NCBI RefSeq assembly: GCF_039536745.1
Contig: NZ_BAAAZE010000014.1
Location: forward strand, 1 to 64,000
Direction of reading: 5' to 3'
DNA length: 64,000 nucleotides
Source: Actimicrobium antarcticum
GTDB taxonomy: Bacteria; Pseudomonadota; Gammaproteobacteria; Burkholderiales; Burkholderiaceae_D
Positions within the stretch are counted from its first letter, which is position 1; each line of letters opens with the position of its first letter. The notes beneath the pieces were generated by a model that was not told the DNA's origin, made no database searches, and was given only the letters and a program-made list of their open reading frames with translations. This document shows, one piece after another, positions 59,899-64,000 of the stretch. The position numbers and the translations under genes were made by a program.

Positions 59899-61149
59899 TT
59901 ATTTGACCCGCTCGATCTGGGCGCCGACGGCCGACAGTTTGACTTCCATCCGGTCATAGCCGCGATCCAGGTGGTAAATCCGTTCGATCAGGGTCTGGCC
60001 TTGCGCGGCCAGACCGGCAATCACCAGAGACGCCGAGGCGCGCAGATCGGTCGCCATGACCGGTGCGCCGACGAACTTGTCGACACCCTTGATGATCGCA
60101 ATATTGCCTTCGATATCAATCGCCGCGCCGAGGCGGTTCATTTCCTGAACGTGCATGAAGCGGTTCTCGAAAATCGTTTCGGTGACGTGGCTGGTGCCGT
60201 CGGCGATACAGTTGACCGCCATGAACTGGGCCTGCATGTCGGTCGGGAAGCCCGGATATTCGGTGGTGCGGAAGCTGATTGCTTTCGGACGCGCGGCCAT
60301 CTGGACGCGAATCCAGTCCGGCCCGGCAGTCAGGATCACGCCGGCTTCGCGCAGCTTGTCGAGCGCCACGTCGAGGATGTCGCTGCGGGTGTTTTTCAGG
60401 ATCACGTCACCACCGGCGGCAGCGACAGCGCACAGGAAGGTGCCGGTCTCGATACGGTCGGCAATCACCGTGTGTTCGGCGCCGTGCAGTGCTGCCACGC
60501 CCTGGATCACCAGCCGGTCGGTGCCGATGCCGTCGATCTTTGCGCCCATCTTCACGAGCAAATTGGCGAGGTCGGCCACTTCGGGCTCACGGGCGGCATT
60601 TTCCAGTACGGTTTCGCCGTCGGCCAAAGTCGCGGCCATCAGCAGATTTTCGGTGCCGGTGACGGTGATCATGTCGGTGACGATGCGGGTGCCGCGCAGC
60701 TTCTTGGCACGCGCCAGTATGTAGCCGGCCTCGATGCTGATCTCGGCACCCATCGCCTGCAAACCCTTGATGTGCTGGTCGACCGGACGCGAACCGATCG
60801 CGCAGCCACCCGGCAGCGATACCTTGGCCTCGCCGAAACGTGCCAGCAGCGGACCGAGCACCAGGATCGAGGCACGCATGGTCTTGACCATTTCGTACGG
60901 CGCTTCAAGGCTGTCGATGGCGGCACCATTGAGCATGACCCGGTTGCCTTCCTGCTCGGCGCGCAAACCTAGCTGGCGCAGCAGTTTGAGCATCGTGGCG
61001 ACATCCTGCAATTGCGGCACGTTCGACAGTTGCACGCTCTCGGCGGTCAGCAGACCGGCGCACAGGATCGGCAGCGCGGCGTTCTTCGCGCCGGAAATGA
61101 GGATCTCACCGGACAGGCGGTTGCCGCCGGTAATCAGCAGTTTATCCAT
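59899..61149 (-). CDS. murA: UDP-N-acetylglucosamine 1-carboxyvinyltransferase
   Basis: MurA transfers enolpyruvate to UDP-GlcNAc, the first committed step of peptidoglycan synthesis. The 416-residue protein starts MDKLLITGGNRLSGEILISGAKNAALPILCA. It carries the fosfomycin-sensitive active cysteine in LPGGCAIGSRPVDQHIKGL. It ends in the usual IYHLDRGYDRMEVKLSAVGAQIERVK. Its ATG overlaps the bolA stop by one base (TAATG). It lies directly before hisG. Confidence 0.97.
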   Translation of the reverse strand: MDKLLITGGNRLSGEILISGAKNAALPILCAGLLTAESVQLSNVPQLQDVATMLKLLRQLGLRAEQEGNRVMLNGAAIDSLEAPYEMVKTMRASILVLGPLLARFGEAKVSLPGGCAIGSRPVDQHIKGLQAMGAEISIEAGYILARAKKLRGTRIVTDMITVTGTENLLMAATLADGETVLENAAREPEVADLANLLVKMGAKIDGIGTDRLVIQGVAALHGAEHTVIADRIETGTFLCAVAAAGGDVILKNTRSDILDVALDKLREAGVILTAGPDWIRVQMAARPKAISFRTTEYPGFPTDMQAQFMAVNCIADGTSHVTETIFENRFMHVQEMNRLGAAIDIEGNIAIIKGVDKFVGAPVMATDLRASASLVIAGLAAQGQTLIERIYHLDRGYDRMEVKLSAVGAQIERVK

Positions 61150-61385
61150 TATTGGGCGAATTCTTCGGGTGTCAGGGTCTTCATGGAGAGCGCGTGGATT
61201 TCTTCGCGCATGCGGTCGCCCAGCGCGGCGTAGACAATCTGATGGCGCTGGATCAGGCGCTTGCCGGCGAAGGCTTCCGAGACGATGACCGCCTTGAAAT
61301 GCTGGCCATCGCCTTCGACGTCGACGTGGGTGCAGTCGAGACCGGCTGCGATGTAATTCTTGACGAGTTCTGGCGTAGGAAACAT
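61149..61385 (-). CDS. BolA-family protein
   Basis: A 78-residue BolA/IbaG-type protein (NYIAAGLDCTHVDVEGDGQHFKAVIVSEAFAGKRLIQRHQIVYAALGDRM). The conserved histidine in DGQHFKAVIVS and the HQIVYAALG segment are the family signature. BolA proteins pair with monothiol glutaredoxins such as the one at 31128-31439 in iron-sulfur trafficking. The murA-linked, short, IbaG-like form fits an acid-stress or envelope-linked role. It overlaps murA by one base. Confidence 0.92.
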   Translation of the reverse strand: MFPTPELVKNYIAAGLDCTHVDVEGDGQHFKAVIVSEAFAGKRLIQRHQIVYAALGDRMREEIHALSMKTLTPEEFAQ

Positions 61386-61436
61386 GGTGTTGTATCTTTA
61401 AAATGGGTCGCTAAAAAAAGGCGCCAGGCGGCACCC

Positions 61437-62192
61437 TCAGTAACGAAGTTTGTAGCCGCTCTTGAGCATGCCTATGGCAATGGCACCAAGCAGCACGGAA
61501 AACCCCGCAACGATCGACAGACTCAGCAGCGGGTCGACATCGGACTGGCCGAAAAAGCCATACCGGAAGCCGTCAATCATGTAGAAAAACGGGTTGAAAT
61601 GCGACACCGTCTGCCACACCGGCGGCAACGACTTGATCGAATAAAACACGCCGGACAGGAACGTCGCCGGCATGATGAAGAAGTTCTGGAACGCCGCCAG
61701 CTGGTCGAATTTCTCGGCCCAGATTCCTGCGATCAGCCCCATCGTACCAAGCATCGCCGCACCCAGCACCGCAAAAATGGCGATCCACCATGGCGCAACG
61801 AACGACAGGTGCGCGAACCAGGCGGTGATCACGAAGACGCCGGCGCCGACCGCCACACCGCGCACGATCGCCGCCAGCACGTAGGCGCCAAACAGCTCCC
61901 AGTGCGACAGCGGTGGCAGCAACACAAACACCAGGTTGCCGGTAATCTTGGACTGGATCAGCGATGACGACGAATTGGCAAACGCATTTTGCAGTACGCT
62001 CATCATCACCAGGCCGGGAATCAGAAACGCCGTGTAGCCCACCCCCGGATACACCTGCACATGGGCTTCCAGCACATGGCCAAAAATCAGCAGGTACAAC
62101 ATGGCAGTGACGATGGGCGCGGTCAGGGTCTGGGTCGCGACTTTCCAGAAACGCAGGACTTCCTTGTAAAACAACGTCTGGAAACCGATCAT
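61437..62192 (-). CDS. ABC-2 type transporter permease
   Basis: A 251-residue inner-membrane permease of the ABC-2 family with six helices. It starts GFQTLFYKEVLRFWKVATQTLTAPIVTAMLYLLIFG. It has the ABC-2 motif in FFIMPATFLSGVFYSIKSLPPVWQTVSHFNPFFYMIDGFRYGFFG. Its ATG overlaps the upstream ATPase gene by four bases. This pair (YadG/YadH-like) exports an unidentified substrate. It is placed between mlaB and bolA-murA, as in many Burkholderiales. Confidence 0.9.
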   Translation of the reverse strand: MIGFQTLFYKEVLRFWKVATQTLTAPIVTAMLYLLIFGHVLEAHVQVYPGVGYTAFLIPGLVMMSVLQNAFANSSSSLIQSKITGNLVFVLLPPLSHWELFGAYVLAAIVRGVAVGAGVFVITAWFAHLSFVAPWWIAIFAVLGAAMLGTMGLIAGIWAEKFDQLAAFQNFFIMPATFLSGVFYSIKSLPPVWQTVSHFNPFFYMIDGFRYGFFGQSDVDPLLSLSIVAGFSVLLGAIAIGMLKSGYKLRY

Positions 62193-63100
62193 TTTTCACC
62201 ATCCATAATTTGCAGGAAGACATCTTCCAGATCGGCTTGCTGGAGCTGCATGTCTTCAATCACCGCACCGCCTTCACGTAATCGTGCCAGGATCGGCTCG
62301 ACATCGTTGTAGTCGGCCACGCGCAGCGTGAATTGGGTCCCGCCCAGTAGCTGATCCGGAATCGCCACCAGCGGCTTGAGACTGTCGGGCAACTGACCAC
62401 TGGCCAGCCGCACCACCAGTTGCGAACCCGAAATTCGCTGAATCAGCTTGGCAGTGGTGTCGAGCGCGACCACCCGGCCGGCCTTGAGCATCGCCACTCG
62501 GTTACACAGTGCCTGCGCTTCTTCCAGATAGTGGGTCGTCAGCACCACAGTGTGTCCTTCGCGGTTCAGGCGCGCGACGAATTTCCAGAGCGTCTGGCGC
62601 AGTTCGACATCGACCCCGGCGGTCGGCTCGTCGAGCACGATCACCGGTGGCTTGTGCACCAGCGCCTGGGCGACCAGCACGCGACGCTTCATGCCGCCCG
62701 ACAGCGAGCGCATGTTGGCATCAGCCTTGTTGGTCAGATCCAGGTGATGCATGATTTCGTCGATCCACTTGTCATTGTTCTTCAGGCCGAAATAACCGGA
62801 CTGCATGCGCAAGGTTTCGCGCACCGAGAAAAACGGATCGAACACCAGCTCCTGCGGCACCACACCGAGGCGCGAACGCGCTGCGCGGTAATCGGTGACG
62901 ACATCATGGCCCTCGATCGTCACGGTGCCGGCGTCGGCCCGGTTCAATCCGGCGATGATCGAGATAAGCGTGGTTTTGCCGGCACCGTTCGGTCCGAGCA
63001 AGCCAAAAAATTCGCCCTGTTCGATCGACAGCGATACCCGGTCCAGTGCCCGCAGGGACTGGTAATTTTTTTCAACGTTGGTGATCTGGATGGCGGCCAT
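62189..63100 (-). CDS. ABC-2 transporter ATP-binding protein
   Basis: A 303-residue ABC ATPase of the CcmA/DrrA-like export group. It has Walker A LLGPNGAGKTTLISII, Q-loop VVPQELVFDP, signature LSGGMKRRVLVAQAL and Walker B VIVLDEPTAGVD. The switch histidine is in VVLTTHYLEEAQAL. A C-terminal regulatory extension runs from residue 215 on. It powers the permease encoded immediately downstream. The substrate is unknown. Confidence 0.92.
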   Translation of the reverse strand: MAAIQITNVEKNYQSLRALDRVSLSIEQGEFFGLLGPNGAGKTTLISIIAGLNRADAGTVTIEGHDVVTDYRAARSRLGVVPQELVFDPFFSVRETLRMQSGYFGLKNNDKWIDEIMHHLDLTNKADANMRSLSGGMKRRVLVAQALVHKPPVIVLDEPTAGVDVELRQTLWKFVARLNREGHTVVLTTHYLEEAQALCNRVAMLKAGRVVALDTTAKLIQRISGSQLVVRLASGQLPDSLKPLVAIPDQLLGGTQFTLRVADYNDVEPILARLREGGAVIEDMQLQQADLEDVFLQIMDGEK

Positions 63101-63223
63101 GGCGGCGAATGTGCAATTCTTGAAGTGAACCGAAAACGGTAACCCTAAAGGCGGTTCGTCATCTGGCGAAAGCCTTGGATTATAGGGGATTTCTGATGGC
63201 GACTGCCCGACTGTGCGTCGGAA

Positions 63224-63538
63224 TCAGTGATGCGGCAGATCGGTTCGACCGCTACCGGCAGCATCGAACCCGAGCAGATCGGCGACGCCGTAGAGTGTCG
63301 CCAGGCTCACCAGACTGGCTGAGGCGTTGACGAATGTCAGCGATGCTGGTGCTGGTGCGGCCAGCGCGGCGCGTTGCCACGCCAGCAGGACCGCGATGGC
63401 GCTGGAATCAACTTGCGCGACCTTGCCAAGATCAATGACCTGCCGTCCCGTTGCGATCGCCTTCAAGCCCTCTGCCAGTGCAGACGTGGCATGCGCGAAG
63501 GTGAGGGGCAGCGACAAGGACAAGACGGACTCGATCAT
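63224..63538 (-). CDS. mlaB: MlaB-like STAS-domain protein
   Basis: A 104-residue STAS-domain protein (LTFAHATSALAEGLKAIATGRQVIDLGKVAQVDSSAIAVLLAWQRAAL). The conserved DSSAIAVLLAW segment matches MlaB, the cytoplasmic subunit of the Mla phospholipid transporter that maintains outer-membrane asymmetry. It follows mlaC by eight bases. A 123-base gap separates it from the ABC exporter genes. Confidence 0.9.
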   Translation of the reverse strand: MIESVLSLSLPLTFAHATSALAEGLKAIATGRQVIDLGKVAQVDSSAIAVLLAWQRAALAAPAPASLTFVNASASLVSLATLYGVADLLGFDAAGSGRTDLPHH

Positions 63539-63546
63539 GGCAGGGA

Positions 63547-64000
63547 TCAGGATGCTGCTTTGGCTTTGGCGGTGGAATCAGCCAGCTTGCGGTTTTTATC
63601 GGACAGCGCCTTGATCAGACCGTCGACACCACCACGACCGATTTCGGCAGCGAAGGTGCTCTTGTAGGTTTCGACCAGCCAGGCGCCGAGCACGTTGACG
63701 TCATAGATTCTCCAGCCGGCGCCAGTTTTTTCGAGGCGGTAATTGATCTGGATCGGCTCGCCACGGGACTGCAGTACCTGCGAGCGCACTTCGACATCGG
63801 TGTCTGCAGGATCGGAACGCATCGGCCGGAATTCGACCTTCTGGTCGCGCACTTGTGAAATGGCGCCCGAGTAGGTGTAGACCAGCAGGCTGCGGAATTC
63901 GGTGGTCAGCTTTTTTTGCTGTTCCGGTGTCGCAGTGCGCCAGAAGCGGCCGGCTGCCAGCGCGGTCATTTTCTGGAAGTCAACGAACGGCAGGATTTTT
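63547..64000 (-). CDS. mlaC: MlaC phospholipid-binding protein (5' end missing)
   Basis: The C-terminal 151 or so residues of MlaC, the periplasmic shuttle of the Mla system. Visible parts are DFQKMTALAAGRFWRTATPEQQKKLTTEFRSLLVYTYSGAI, then VEVRSQVLQSRGEPIQINYRLEKTGAGWRIYDVNVLGAWLVETYKSTFAAEIGRGGVDGLI, typical of the family. The gene continues beyond base 64,000, so the signal peptide and N-terminus are not seen. The remaining mla genes are expected just outside the window. Confidence 0.93.
   Translation of the reverse strand, partial: KILPFVDFQKMTALAAGRFWRTATPEQQKKLTTEFRSLLVYTYSGAISQVRDQKVEFRPMRSDPADTDVEVRSQVLQSRGEPIQINYRLEKTGAGWRIYDVNVLGAWLVETYKSTFAAEIGRGGVDGLIKALSDKNRKLADSTAKAKAAS

Noticed and set aside
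59872..60972. 366-codon plus-strand frame opposite murA
   Set aside because: It is antisense to a clear murA gene; no independent family motif is seen.
1..64000. CRISPR arrays and complete insertion sequences
   Set aside because: No regularly spaced direct repeats of 25-40 bases and no intact transposase were seen anywhere in the window.

Overview
The window reads as chromosomal DNA of a beta-proteobacterium of the order Burkholderiales, most likely family Oxalobacteraceae. This is inferred from gene order and protein style, not from any database search. The pointers are the orders hemA-prfA-...-prmC-...-grxD-ubiX, sspB-sspA-petC-petB-petA, and mlaC-mlaB-ABC exporter-bolA-murA-hisG-hisD-hisC-hisB-hisH-hisA-hisF-hisI-hisE-HIT-tatA-tatB-tatC. 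Base composition is GC-rich apart from AT-rich spots near 19.5-19.8 kb and 32.2-32.3 kb.

Region 1 (1-2.4 kb) is accessory. It holds a decayed zeta-toxin-like kinase with a short partner gene, a 47-nt 3' fragment of a tRNA-Phe gene that looks like an old integration scar, and a Phd/RelE-type toxin-antitoxin pair. Region 2 (2.4-12.1 kb) is a 2-aminoethylphosphonate (AEP) catabolic locus. A minus-strand operon encodes binding protein, ATPase, fused permease, PhnW, an FAD amine oxidase and PhnX. Diverging from it are a GntR regulator, a PbfA-like PLP enzyme and a truncated DMT permease. Uptake, conversion to phosphonoacetaldehyde by two or three routes, and C-P cleavage are thus encoded together.

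Region 3 (12.5-18.1 kb) is a TonB module: outer-membrane receptor, ExbB, ExbD, TonB and a lipoprotein metallophosphoesterase. Region 4 (18.2-24.7 kb) holds a DUF2058 protein, an HTH regulator, an AT-rich spacer with inverted repeats, and a signalling trio of OmpR-type regulator, LysM-FecR periplasmic protein and CHASE2 histidine kinase. Region 5 (24.7-32.1 kb) is core: hemA, prfA, dsbB, prmC, tex, grxD, ubiX.

Region 6 (32,119-43,083) is a 10.9-kb integrative element in a tRNA-Thr(TGT) gene. It is bounded by a 48-bp perfect direct repeat and carries a tyrosine integrase next to the left end. It also has 11-bp-spaced GGGTACA repeats just inside both ends, a HigBA-like module, a chain of overlapping small genes leading to a primase-polymerase/helicase, and 9-bp tandem repeats behind that gene. 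A minus-strand operon of small, partly membrane proteins shares a peptide motif. A serine resolvase and one phage-virion-like protein follow. No capsid, terminase, portal or conjugation genes are seen, so a phage satellite or similar parasitic element is the leading interpretation. This is the part of the window most likely to contain undescribed biology.

Region 7 (43.1-64 kb) is core: sspB-sspA, cytochrome bc1, mscL, a DegQ/DegS-type protease, DUF2461, tatCBA, a HIT protein, the histidine operon with an orphan DNA methyltransferase between hisC and hisD, murA, bolA, an ABC-2 exporter, mlaB and a partial mlaC cut by the window end.
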